Virus record (IMG/VR): IMGVR_UViG_3300042392_001284
Coordinates: 1-22,965 of that record
DNA: 22,965 bases
From: a virus
Reading direction: 5' to 3' (one strand)
The notes beneath the pieces were generated by a model. It was not told where the DNA came from, searched no databases, and saw nothing but the letters and a program-made list of their open reading frames with translations. Below are positions 12,814 to 18,561 of this stretch, one piece after another. How positions within the stretch are numbered: position 1 is the first letter of the stretch; every line of letters begins with the position of its first letter. The position numbers and the translations under genes were made by a program.

Positions 12814-13220
12814 AACGAACTCTAGTCTGCGGTTCATACCGACCATTGTCAAGGCCCGGAAGTTAGATTTCCATTTTCTCGGTTAGATTCAACTCTTCCA
12901 CGGTTAGCTACACGCACTATCTATTTCACTAAAATGAAACCCCCCTTGGGATTAAAAACCCAAGGAGGGGTGGTTTCATCCCGAAAACGGTATGCTTGCT
13001 CCCCGCCTTTGAGGGCGGTGTCGCAACCGTTCGGGATGAAAAAGAAGAAGATGCGTCGCTCAATCGCTCGACTTGAATGCCGCTCAAACGCTCTAAACGA
13101 CGCGCTGATGCGTTTTGATTGCTGGATGGTGTGATGACAGCGGACATGGGTTTGGGTGCGCTAGAATCGAATCGGTCGGACGACCTAGTTTTGGCAGTGG
13201 AATGGTGGCCGACGGGACAT
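12814..13220. other. Noncoding gap of about 400 bp between two leftward gene blocks
   Basis: No supported protein gene lies here. It contains the structured element described at 12934-13041, a TTGACA at 12845-12850 on the minus strand without a good -10 partner, and a short palindrome GGTCG-GA-CGACC near 13171. A plus-strand frame from 13036 to 13134 (33 codons starting MKKKKMRRS) is possible but has no Shine-Dalgarno and no coupling. The gap probably holds the promoter or processing site for the 12.8-kb leftward block. Confidence 0.6.
12934..13041 (-). ncRNA. Structured element with two large, partly exclusive stem-loops
   Basis: Read on the minus strand, the first stem pairs 13026-13041 with 12974-12991 (TTTCATCCCGAA, then CGGT, against the complement), and inside it CCGCC (13003-13007) pairs with GGCGG (13014-13018). 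The second stem pairs 12959-12979 with 12934-12950 (CCCAAGG arm against CCTTGGG plus ATGAAACC), and is followed by TTTCATTTTAG. The same TTTCAT/ATGAAA bases are needed by both stems, so the two cannot fully form together. This fits a terminator/antiterminator switch, an attenuator or a small structured RNA. I assign no known family. Confidence 0.5.
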
Positions 13221-13478
13221 CTAACTTTCTACGCGGTGAATGAACACCGGAGTCTGCTCGCCGACGTATGCTCCGGCTTGGTTGAATTCATGGTACTCGA
13301 CTGCTTCCTCGTAGGTCATACCGCTCGCTTGAAGGTTGGCCAACACCCTTTCGTAATCGTAGGCGACGACCGGGACGCTCCCGAACGACTCGCAGATGCC
13401 GATGATGCAGTCATCGAATCCGTCCATGAGAAGCAGGTCAGGATCGATTTCGGCCAGTCTATCTCGAATGTCGCTCAT
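13221..13478 (-). CDS. Conserved small phage protein ('EEAVEYHEFN...GE.TPVFI')
   Basis: This 85-residue acidic protein starts at ATG 13478 in an ATGA overlap. It begins MSDIRDRLAEIDPDLLLMDG and contains DCIIGICESFGSVPVVAYDY and MTYEEAVEYHEFNQAGAYVG, the wording of a small protein often seen in tailed phages of many hosts. I know of no demonstrated function. It is the last gene of the accessory block before the noncoding gap. Confidence 0.8.
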   Translation of the reverse strand: MSDIRDRLAEIDPDLLLMDGFDDCIIGICESFGSVPVVAYDYERVLANLQASGMTYEEAVEYHEFNQAGAYVGEQTPVFIHRVES

Positions 13479-13720
13479 GGCTTGGACCTTTCGGGCGTCG
13501 GATAAACATCGTAGTCCTCCGCCATCTCGAACGGCACGACCCGAATCCGACCTTGCGTGTACTCGCCGGGGTTCAACTCCTTGGCCGCCCGATCCGCCTC
13601 CTTGCGCGAGGAGAATTCGACCGTCTCGAATCGGACCACTCGCTCCTTCAGATCGGACCAGCCAATCGCGCCGCTGATCTGGATCTTGAATTTGGGCGGT
13701 GCGAATTGATTGCGGATCAT
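13475..13720 (-). CDS. Hypothetical small protein with 'KIQIS..GWSDLK' motif (paralogue of 15593-15802)
   Basis: The ATG at 13720 overlaps the upstream stop in ATGA; the frame from 13750 is rejected. The 81-residue product has KFKIQISGAIGWSDLKERVV, then VEFSSRKEADRAAKELN and GRIRVVPFE. The protein at 15593-15802 has the same order: RYKIQLSTSTGGWSDLRE, then RNAALAAREEF and RIVTAE. The pattern of strand, Trp-Ser-Asp-Leu, helix, strand suggests a small alpha/beta fold. Function is unknown. Confidence 0.65.
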   Translation of the reverse strand: MIRNQFAPPKFKIQISGAIGWSDLKERVVRFETVEFSSRKEADRAAKELNPGEYTQGRIRVVPFEMAEDYDVYPTPERSKP

Positions 13721-14022
13721 TGGCACCCTCCCTTTCGGATTATCGAGCAAACCGTCTCCGCATCGTCGATCAGCATTCTCCGCCGATTATCGCCCTCGAT
13801 GGTCGTGTCGCGGTACATCCGCGCGTAGAAAAGCGAGTCCTCCAGTATTGTTGCCGCGCAATCAGCGTTGCGGAGCCGGTTCGCCGCCTCGCGGAGCATT
13901 GGTGAATGCATCATGTGCGCGACTGATTCGAGATTCTCGATCAACTCCTTAAGCGGCATCGTGCTAGCCTGCACAAGAGCCGTTTCGGATAGGTTGCGGT
14001 AGAATTGTTTGCGGTCGATCAT
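13717..14022 (-). CDS. Hypothetical helical protein, 101 residues
   Basis: The product is probably all helical (MIDRKQFYRNLSETALVQAS, then LIENLESVAHMMHSPMLREA and AANRLRNADC). It starts at ATG 14022 in an ATGA overlap and ends the same way, so it is translated with its neighbours. I recognise no family or motif. The final KGGCQ has a terminal cysteine. Confidence 0.65.
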   Translation of the reverse strand: MIDRKQFYRNLSETALVQASTMPLKELIENLESVAHMMHSPMLREAANRLRNADCAATILEDSLFYARMYRDTTIEGDNRRRMLIDDAETVCSIIRKGGCQ

Positions 14023-14252
14023 TGCAGCGTCTCCGGTTCGCCGATCTGCATGAGCTTGTCGCCAATCTCGCGTTCGATGATCAATTCAAGGATCTGATGG
14101 CCGTCCGCGTCTATGAGGGAGCAAATGTGCCGGTCGTCGTCGTAGATCGAGAGCGGGGTGACTCCTGGCGTCTCGCATTCGCCGTTGATGATTGCGTTGA
14201 ACAGGTCAACGATGGTTTGGGCGTTGGTTTTGGACTGAATGGTTAGTTTCAT
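14019..14252 (-). CDS. Hypothetical 77-residue acidic protein
   Basis: The ATG at 14252 is preceded by an AATTC/AACC-rich leader without Shine-Dalgarno. The product begins MKLTIQSKTNAQTIVDLFNA and contains YDDDRHICSLIDADGHQIL. The Asp/His-rich stretches look like a small beta-rich fold with a helical start. Family not recognised. It overlaps the next gene by 4 bp. Confidence 0.6.
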   Translation of the reverse strand: MKLTIQSKTNAQTIVDLFNAIINGECETPGVTPLSIYDDDRHICSLIDADGHQILELIIEREIGDKLMQIGEPETLQ

Positions 14253-14266
14253 TGAATTGGTTGGTT

Positions 14267-14668
14267 TTACCGTCCGGTGAAAGTAGGGTTTTTACTGTCG
14301 AGTTTGTTTCGAGTCGCAACTGTCAAGGAATCCTTGACGGTTTGTTTCTCAAGCTCGCGCATGACCCGGCGGCCATAGGCGCGCGTGGATGATCTTTTAA
14401 GGGCTTTTGGCCCACCTTGCCAGAGCCGAGCTAAAGATTCGTCGCTGAGATTGCGTCCGTAATGCGAGAAATAGGACTCCGCGATGAAGATTGAGACAGC
14501 GCGATTCGTGACTTGGTTGTGCGCGTAATGCGTTCCCATGATGCGGTTCACGTCGCGGACCATGATCGATTTGATTTGTAGCGCGCCAAGTTCGCCGTGT
14601 TTGCCGCGCGCATGATCGGATCCGTTTGATTCGACCTGAATGAGAGCGGACAAGAGCAATGGATGCAT
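14267..14668 (-). CDS. Lytic transglycosylase/lysozyme-like protein
   Basis: This 133-residue protein has the start of a goose-lysozyme/SLT-like fold: LLLSALIQVESNGSDHARG, with Glu13 as the candidate catalytic acid, then GELGALQIKSIMVRDVNRIM and LARLWQGGP. Such enzymes cut the glycan backbone of peptidoglycan. It has no signal peptide or membrane segment, so it would need a holin or another exit route, or act in the virion. The usual lysis neighbours (holin, spanin) were not recognised, although a membrane microprotein lies about 3 kb upstream at 17804-17908. A GATTTGATTCGG leader precedes the ATG on the plus-strand view. Confidence 0.75.
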   Translation of the reverse strand: MHPLLLSALIQVESNGSDHARGKHGELGALQIKSIMVRDVNRIMGTHYAHNQVTNRAVSIFIAESYFSHYGRNLSDESLARLWQGGPKALKRSSTRAYGRRVMRELEKQTVKDSLTVATRNKLDSKNPTFTGR

Positions 14669-14702
14669 GATTTGATTCGGTTTTGCGGTTTATTCGTGGG
14701 AT

Positions 14703-14894
14703 TTACTGCTCGGTTTGCCAATGTCCGACTTCCTTTTGCTTTTGGTTCACGTTGACCATGCGCCATGCGCCGCAAGGGCAGACTTGCTTGACCGTCGCCC
14801 AGCCGTGCGCGCGTGGATTCGGGCGATTTGAATCAACCGGACCAGCGAAACAGCGAGTGATAAATGTCCTTGGTTTGTGAATGTGTTTCTTCAT
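14703..14894 (-). CDS. Small zinc-ribbon-like phage protein
   Basis: This 63-residue product begins MKKHIHKPRTFITRCFAG and ends VKQVCPCGAWRMVNVNQKQK plus EVGHW. The VCPCGA...RxVNVN pattern resembles half of a zinc ribbon in small phage proteins. The start ATG 14894 overlaps the preceding stop in ATGA. Function is unknown. Confidence 0.65.
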   Translation of the reverse strand: MKKHIHKPRTFITRCFAGPVDSNRPNPRAHGWATVKQVCPCGAWRMVNVNQKQKEVGHWQTEQ

Positions 14895-15031
14895 GGCTGG
14901 CCTTTCTCACGAACCACACGTCCGCCGAATCGTTTGACCAGTCGATACGCGTCGCGCTTGGCGTTGCGGCCCTGAAACGTGTACTCGCTTTTTCGGAATT
15001 TGCCGTAGTAGGCTGTCCAGTAGACTTTCAT
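14891..15031 (-). CDS. 46-residue basic hypothetical protein
   Basis: The gene is short but has ATGA overlaps at both ends. The product begins MKVYWTAYYGKFRKSEYTFQ and continues with GRNAKRDAYRLVKRFGGRVV. Its strand-then-basic-helix layout resembles small proteins of the 'xVxWxAxYGxFRKSxYTF' kind, probably a nucleic-acid-facing microprotein, but I cannot name a family. Confidence 0.65.
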   Translation of the reverse strand: MKVYWTAYYGKFRKSEYTFQGRNAKRDAYRLVKRFGGRVVREKGQP

Positions 15032-15342
15032 AGCTGGCCTCCCCTCGCCTTGGCGATTACCTCGCGCGCGTAGTCTAGGTCGTCGTCGTCGGCCATTGGA
15101 TGCGTGAGACGTTCAAGCGCGGAGAGAAGATCGGGGGCGGAGGCGATGAGCGTCGCATTTGCAAGCGGCTCATCCATGTGCGGCGCAAACGCGCTGACAT
15201 TGACTCGCGCAAGGACAAGCTCGCCCTGCGGATGATCTAATGAAGCCTCGCTTCCATCGATGACCTCAAGGACAGACAGTTTCGAGTCGAATCGATCCTC
15301 TTCGAATCGGACAAGCCAAGGGGCGGGGGTATGGGATTTCAT
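15028..15342 (-). CDS. Conserved phage protein ('HTPAPW...ASAPDLLSALE')
   Basis: This 104-residue protein starts at ATG 15342. The signs of the family are HTPAPWLVRFEEDRFDS near the start, LANATLIASAPDLLSALERL in the centre and AREVIAKARGG at the end. Such proteins occur widely in tailed phages and prophages and are annotated as hypothetical; no function is established as far as I know. It overlaps its downstream neighbour by 4 bp. Confidence 0.8.
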   Translation of the reverse strand: MKSHTPAPWLVRFEEDRFDSKLSVLEVIDGSEASLDHPQGELVLARVNVSAFAPHMDEPLANATLIASAPDLLSALERLTHPMADDDDLDYAREVIAKARGGQL

Positions 15343-15349
15343 TGGGTTC

Positions 15350-15586
15350 TTAGGCGTTGGAGTTTTTGGAGATGACCGCGAAGGCGCGCGAACCGTCGCA
15401 ATCTTGGCGAAGATCGGCGGTTGATAGGTAGAGGTATTCGCCGTCGTCGCATTTGACCGAGCGGAGGCGGACCGACATGCCGATCATGCGGCGCGTCCGA
15501 GCTTCCTGTCGGACCGCTTTCCGCGCGTCAGCATAGGAAGACGCAAACTCGGGCGAGGTATGATTGTATCCGATTCTGTATTTCAT
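15350..15586 (-). CDS. Hypothetical 78-residue basic protein
   Basis: The product has a beta-like start (MKYRIGYNHTSPEFASSYAD) and then a basic helix (ARKAVRQEARTRRM) and a C-terminal beta-rich part (GEYLYLSTADLR). The start resembles the two 'KIQ(I/L)S' proteins at 13475-13720 and 15593-15802, so it may be a third, more distant member. The leader before ATG 15586 contains AAATCCC. Function is unknown. Confidence 0.6.
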   Translation of the reverse strand: MKYRIGYNHTSPEFASSYADARKAVRQEARTRRMIGMSVRLRSVKCDDGEYLYLSTADLRQDCDGSRAFAVISKNSNA

Positions 15587-15592
15587 GGGATT

Positions 15593-15802
15593 TCAGGCGT
15601 AAATGTTCTCGGTTTCGGGAGTTTCGGCGGTGACGATGCGCGTCGTTTCGAGGAATTCGGACAGTTCGCCAAACTCCTCGCGCGCGGCAAGGGCTGCGTT
15701 CCGCGTGGGGAATAGGCACGGTTCGTAGTTCTCGCCGTCGGATGATTCGCGGAGGTCTGACCAGCCGCCGGTTGAGGTTGAGAGTTGGATTTTGTAGCGC
15801 AT
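15593..15802 (-). CDS. Hypothetical small protein with 'KIQLS..GGWSDLR' motif (paralogue of 13475-13720)
   Basis: This 69-residue product begins MRYKIQLSTSTGGWSDLRES and continues with FPTRNAALAAREEFGELSEF and RIVTAETPETE. The match with 13475-13720 lies in the first strand, the WSDL turn and the A-x-x-A helix. It follows the GTGGATTGATTGC leader at 15808-15820 and starts without a Shine-Dalgarno. Function is unknown. Confidence 0.65.
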   Translation of the reverse strand: MRYKIQLSTSTGGWSDLRESSDGENYEPCLFPTRNAALAAREEFGELSEFLETTRIVTAETPETENIYA

Positions 15803-15887
15803 GGGGGTGGATTGATTGCTGCGGATAGATTGGCCTACCCTTTCGCGTCACGCGTTGCCGCATGGCGCGCGGAGGATGGGTCAGCGG

Positions 15888-16157
15888 TCAGCTTAGGAAA
15901 ACATGCGCCATTGAACCGTCGGGGAGCGAACCGCTTACGAAAGTGCGGTTCCAAAAATTGGTTTCGCGGGGCCTGCCTTTGGCCGAATCTTCATCTAGGA
16001 AACGAGTCACAAGCGCGAGAACTGCCGCGCGGTGGGTTTCGTCGCCTGTCAATTCGTGCGGGAATGGAATCACGATAGAACCGCGCGCACACTTTGCTTT
16101 AATGCGTGAACCGTTGCTATCGGTTGCGGGAAGATATTTTGTGTGGATTGCCTGCAT
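15888..16157 (-). CDS. Conserved small phage protein ('IHTKYLPATDSNGSRIKA')
   Basis: I place the start at ATG 16157, because the frame opening at 16295 lies inside the next gene. The 89-residue product begins MQAIHTKYLPATDSNGSRIK, followed by AKCARGSIVIPFPHELTGDE. The 'ATxxxGSRIKAxxxxGS' pattern is a small beta-hairpin motif in many phage proteins of unknown function. A GATTTGATTTGATGG tract lies just before the ATG on the plus-strand view. Confidence 0.75.
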   Translation of the reverse strand: MQAIHTKYLPATDSNGSRIKAKCARGSIVIPFPHELTGDETHRAAVLALVTRFLDEDSAKGRPRETNFWNRTFVSGSLPDGSMAHVFLS

Positions 16158-16177
16158 GATGGATTTGATTTGATGGT

Positions 16178-16360
16178 TTAGGACAGGTTGAAGAGCGCGC
16201 GAAAGTCCGAATAGTCGTAACACAAGTCCGTCGCGAAGCGGTAGACACCAATGTCCTCCGCCCCGTCCGCGCGTCTGATCGTGACGAACTGCCACTTTTC
16301 GGCATGCATGATGAAAGGCTCTTCGAAGGCGCGCGCGCGTAGGAATTCCACAAGTTTCAA
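16178..16360 (-). CDS. Hypothetical 60-residue protein with TTG start
   Basis: A TTG at 16360 overlaps the preceding stop as TTGA, in line with the ATGA and GTGA couplings of the window, and AAAGG lies 8 bases upstream. The product begins MKLVEFLRARAFEEPFIMHA and continues EKWQFVTIRRADGAEDIGVY. An internal ATG at the MHAEKW position would give a 43-residue product. The frame opening at 16531 is rejected because it lies in the neighbouring gene. Function is unknown. Confidence 0.5.
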   Translation of the reverse strand: MKLVEFLRARAFEEPFIMHAEKWQFVTIRRADGAEDIGVYRFATDLCYDYSDFRALFNLS

Positions 16361-16776
16361 GCGGTAACCTTTCCCGTTTTGCGCGCTTCGAATTCCGCGC
16401 GATAGGCTTGGTGGAGGTCGTGAAGCTCGCGCAGGGTGTCCAGATCCGTGTAAATGTGGCGGTCTTGAAGATCCGAATAAATTCCGTCCAGATCGTCGCC
16501 TAGTAAATCGGACAGGGTGAGATATTGCCAACGAACCGGGAGCGGGAATTCCGCCTGAACGGCCGCGCGGTAAATACGGTAAGATTCGGAAACCTTAGAC
16601 TCAATCTCCTCGAGGCGCGCGCGGAAGGTTTCTAGCGTCCAGCCTTCCTTAAGGGTACAGACTTTCCAACCAAATCCTTCGTTTCGAAGAACTTTCCCGT
16701 TTGAACGGATGGAATAGGAAGTTTTGAGCTGATCGAAGCGCGCAAGCTCTCGGCCGTTTTTGCTTAGGGTTGCCAT
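16357..16776 (-). CDS. Hypothetical 139-residue protein
   Basis: Started at the ATG at 16776 (the frame opening at 16890 is in the next gene). The N-terminal segment (MATLSKNGRELARFDQLKTS) leads into YSIRSNGKVLRNEGFGWKVC, a beta-rich start, followed by an extended helical part (WTLETFRARLEEIESKVSES, then YRIYRAAVQAEF). The C-terminus has a DLDGIYSDLQDRHIYTDLDT repeat-like stretch of Asp-Leu pairs. Function is unknown. Confidence 0.7.
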   Translation of the reverse strand: MATLSKNGRELARFDQLKTSYSIRSNGKVLRNEGFGWKVCTLKEGWTLETFRARLEEIESKVSESYRIYRAAVQAEFPLPVRWQYLTLSDLLGDDLDGIYSDLQDRHIYTDLDTLRELHDLHQAYRAEFEARKTGKVTA

Positions 16777-16795
16777 AGTTTTGATGCGTTGGGAT

Positions 16796-17029
16796 TTAGA
16801 AAGTGCAGCATCCGCAGCACGGTGCGTCTTCACAACGGCCGCGTGCATTGCGGGTGCCAGTCCAGCCGGATGAAGTCTTGACGCATACAAGACCGGATTC
16901 CTCCGGCATGTTTCCAGTGCAAGCGTTGCAGTCTATGCGCCAGACACGGCCGCGCTTGGTGACGGTGCCAAGGCCTGAGGGAACGTATTCGTGACATTGG
17001 ACGCATTGTCCGGGATATCGGTTGATCAT
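16796..17029 (-). CDS. Cysteine-rich zinc-ribbon-like protein
   Basis: This 77-residue product has YPGQCVQCHEYVPSGLGTVT, then WRIDCNACTG, giving a CxxC...CxxC zinc ribbon of the kind seen in phage single-strand-binding or topoisomerase-like domains. The C-terminus adds a second cluster (CEDAPCCGCCTF). It starts at ATG 17029, behind the AATCCA-rich leader at 17030-17066. Its role is unknown. Confidence 0.7.
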   Translation of the reverse strand: MINRYPGQCVQCHEYVPSGLGTVTKRGRVWRIDCNACTGNMPEESGLVCVKTSSGWTGTRNARGRCEDAPCCGCCTF

Positions 17030-17033
17030 TGGA

Positions 17034-17066
17034 TTGATGGATTGAGTTTTGATTTGATGGATTGAG
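17034..17066. repeat. 13-bp direct repeat in the leader of the Cys-rich protein gene
   Basis: TTGATGGATTGAG occurs at 17034-17046 and again at 17054-17066, so the period is 20 bp. It makes part of the AATC-rich leaders that precede several genes of the accessory block. Confidence 0.7.
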
Positions 17067-17116
17067 ATTGAAGAGACGCGTCAACCTACCGACGGCCGAT
17101 AGATTGAAGCGGACCG

Positions 17117-17785
17117 TCAACCGGCCGTTGTGATTCGTTGCACCCGCTTTGCACCCGTTCCATGTGGCTTGAAACCGACAATGAATCCACGGTTGCCCTT
17201 GGCGCATAGGCGGCACTTGTCGCATGACAGGCTGTCAACGCGCTGCGCAGGACACACGACAACGCGGTTGCCCTCCGGTGTCGTGAATCGGTCCGCGCTG
17301 TCTTGTGGGACAACGGCCGCAACCGGCAAACCTAGCTTGGCAAGGGTGTCAGCATGCGACACCGAATTCGCGGACAGGTTGACAACGAAACCGCGCTCAT
17401 TGGCGGACCGTATCGCGGACAGGTTATCTGGCGTCAACGGTTTGTGGGTATAGGTGAAACCGCGCTTGCCAGTGTTTGCTTCCGTCAATTGCGAAAGAGC
17501 GGTTGCGTCAATTGAGTCACCGACACCGGGCAAGTCTCCAGCTTGGTTGTGACGCCACAACTGCCCGGCCGGGAAAGAGCGGACCTTAGACAGGAAGGAA
17601 GACCAGTCAAAGCCGCGCTGTCCGCTTGTTACCTTTGACCAGTGAAGCGCAAGCGGACCGGAGTCCGCATAGCAACCGTCTTTCTTGAATGGACATGCAT
17701 CACTGCAAGTGACGGCCGACGATGTGGAAACCGGAATAGGGCCGGTTTTCGCGTTTGAAGATTTGAGGGTGAGATGGACGTTCAT
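17117..17785 (-). CDS. Conserved phage protein with two cysteine clusters, possibly metal or Fe-S binding
   Basis: This 222-residue protein begins MNVHLTLKSSNAKTGPIPVS, a start I recognise from a conserved phage family without a known function. C27, C31 and C38 (TCSDACPFKKDGCYA) form a first cluster, and DSLSCDKCRLCAKGNRGFIV a second near the C-terminus. Between them lie SANERGFVVNLSANSVSHAD and LPVAAVVPQDSADRF, which look like alternating strands and helices. The layout resembles phage Gp37/Gp68-like proteins (possibly radical-SAM-like barrels), but this is only resemblance. It starts at ATG 17785 behind a TTGGATTGAG leader. Confidence 0.7.
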   Translation of the reverse strand: MNVHLTLKSSNAKTGPIPVSTSSAVTCSDACPFKKDGCYADSGPLALHWSKVTSGQRGFDWSSFLSKVRSFPAGQLWRHNQAGDLPGVGDSIDATALSQLTEANTGKRGFTYTHKPLTPDNLSAIRSANERGFVVNLSANSVSHADTLAKLGLPVAAVVPQDSADRFTTPEGNRVVVCPAQRVDSLSCDKCRLCAKGNRGFIVGFKPHGTGAKRVQRITTAG

Positions 17786-17803
17786 TGGTGATTGGATTGA
17801 GGG

Positions 17804-17908
17804 TTAGAATTGAGAGGCGAAGAAAAGGAAGTAAAAGGCGTAACCTAGGACAGCGTATGTGATGCAAAGGGCTAGGAAGGAAGAGAGTTTGCGGAGCGCG
17901 GATTTCAT
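17804..17908 (-). CDS. 34-residue single-pass membrane microprotein
   Basis: The first gene of the leftward run, 34 codons from ATG 17908 to TAA at 17804. A basic start (MKSALRKLSS) is followed by a hydrophobic helix (FLALCITYAVLGYAFYFLFF) and ASQF. The charge pattern places the N-terminus inside. Holin-like or signalling roles are possible for such a peptide, and a lysozyme-like gene lies about 3 kb downstream on the same strand, but nothing shows function. The leader ATTGCTGCGGACAGA is repeated, with small changes, before 15802. Confidence 0.55.
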   Translation of the reverse strand: MKSALRKLSSFLALCITYAVLGYAFYFLFFASQF

Positions 17909-18102
17909 TGCTGCGGACAGACTAGGGGAGAGATGGGAGAGAGTCAAAATAAATTTTGCTTTTCTTTTGAGAGAGAGTGAAAAGGGCCGGATTCATTGGG
18001 GAAAATGCGTGGTTTAGACGGTGTCAGGATTCAAAGTAGACAGCGTCTAAATTGGGAAGACAGGCCTTGCGAAAGACTACCTTGGATTGCAAGGTACTTG
18101 GC
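17909..18102. promoter_or_regulatory. Divergent intergenic region
   Basis: This 194-bp gap separates the leftward run from the rightward run and should hold promoters in both directions. It contains an A/T-rich tract with GAGAGAG repeats (17945-17985), the inverted repeat at 18013-18051, and a weak TTGACT on the minus strand without a good partner. A TTG at 18052 would extend the HTH gene by 17 codons. Confidence 0.55.
18013..18051. promoter_or_regulatory. Inverted repeat with 13-bp arms, candidate operator
   Basis: The left arm TTTAGACGGTGTC (18013-18025) and the right arm GACAGCGTCTAAA (18039-18051) match at 12 of 13 positions across a 13-bp spacer. It lies 51 bp before the ATG of the rightward HTH gene and about 100 bp from the leftward start, where a regulator could serve both. 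Confidence 0.6.
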
Positions 18103-18561
18103 ATGAAAGAGAAGCCATGGGAAAAGGCCAAGACTTTGTATCTGGCGGGGAAGTCGTGGAAAGCGATTTCAGACGAAACGGGACTAAATCAGTCAACGCT
18201 CATGAGCAAAGCCTCACGGGAGGATTGGACTAAGTTCAGGAAGGGGATGAGGGACACAATCTCTTCAAAAGAGATTCAATCCCTAGAAAGCCTGTCCGCT
18301 TTGGTCCGCTCAAAGTTAGCTGAGGACGCCGCCGCAACGATTGAAAGGATCGACAGCTATAACTTGGACGGGATAAAGGATGAAAGCGTGCGTGAGACTA
18401 TTCTGGGCAGCGTGGCGAAGCGATCGGCGCTTGTGTTCGGGTGGAGCGAACAAGGGGAACAAGCGAGTGTGTCCATCAATCTGTTGGGTCAGATGCCGGA
18501 TCGAAGCTCGGTTGAGGTCAACGTGAATGAGTCGCGCAGCTCGGACAGCAGCTCGGTTTAA
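18103..18561 (+). CDS. HTH protein, possible small terminase subunit
   Basis: Starting at ATG 18103 (AAGG lies 8-10 bases upstream) the product has 152 residues; a TTG at 18052 would add 17. Residues about 5-40 (WEKAKTLYLAGKSWKAISDE, then TGLNQSTLMSKASREDW) form a helix-turn-helix of the type found in small terminase subunits and DUF1804-like proteins. A long helical part follows (LESLSALVRSKLAEDAAATI) and the tail is Ser-rich. Small terminases bind the packaging site and hand DNA to the large subunit, and the position ahead of the capsid gene fits. The large terminase is not seen in this window, so a transcription-factor role is equally possible. Confidence 0.5.
   Translation: MKEKPWEKAKTLYLAGKSWKAISDETGLNQSTLMSKASREDWTKFRKGMRDTISSKEIQSLESLSALVRSKLAEDAAATIERIDSYNLDGIKDESVRETILGSVAKRSALVFGWSEQGEQASVSINLLGQMPDRSSVEVNVNESRSSDSSSV

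Noticed and set aside
12929-13147. Small open frames on both strands across the structured gap
   Set aside because: They consist of the stem-loop arms and have Ser/Arg/Pro-rich translations; only the 33-codon plus frame at 13036-13134 is even possible, and no evidence favours it.
13119-13505. 128-codon open frame on the plus strand at the start of the accessory block
   Set aside because: It covers the conserved phage protein at 13221-13478 on the opposite strand and the structured gap, with no start signal.
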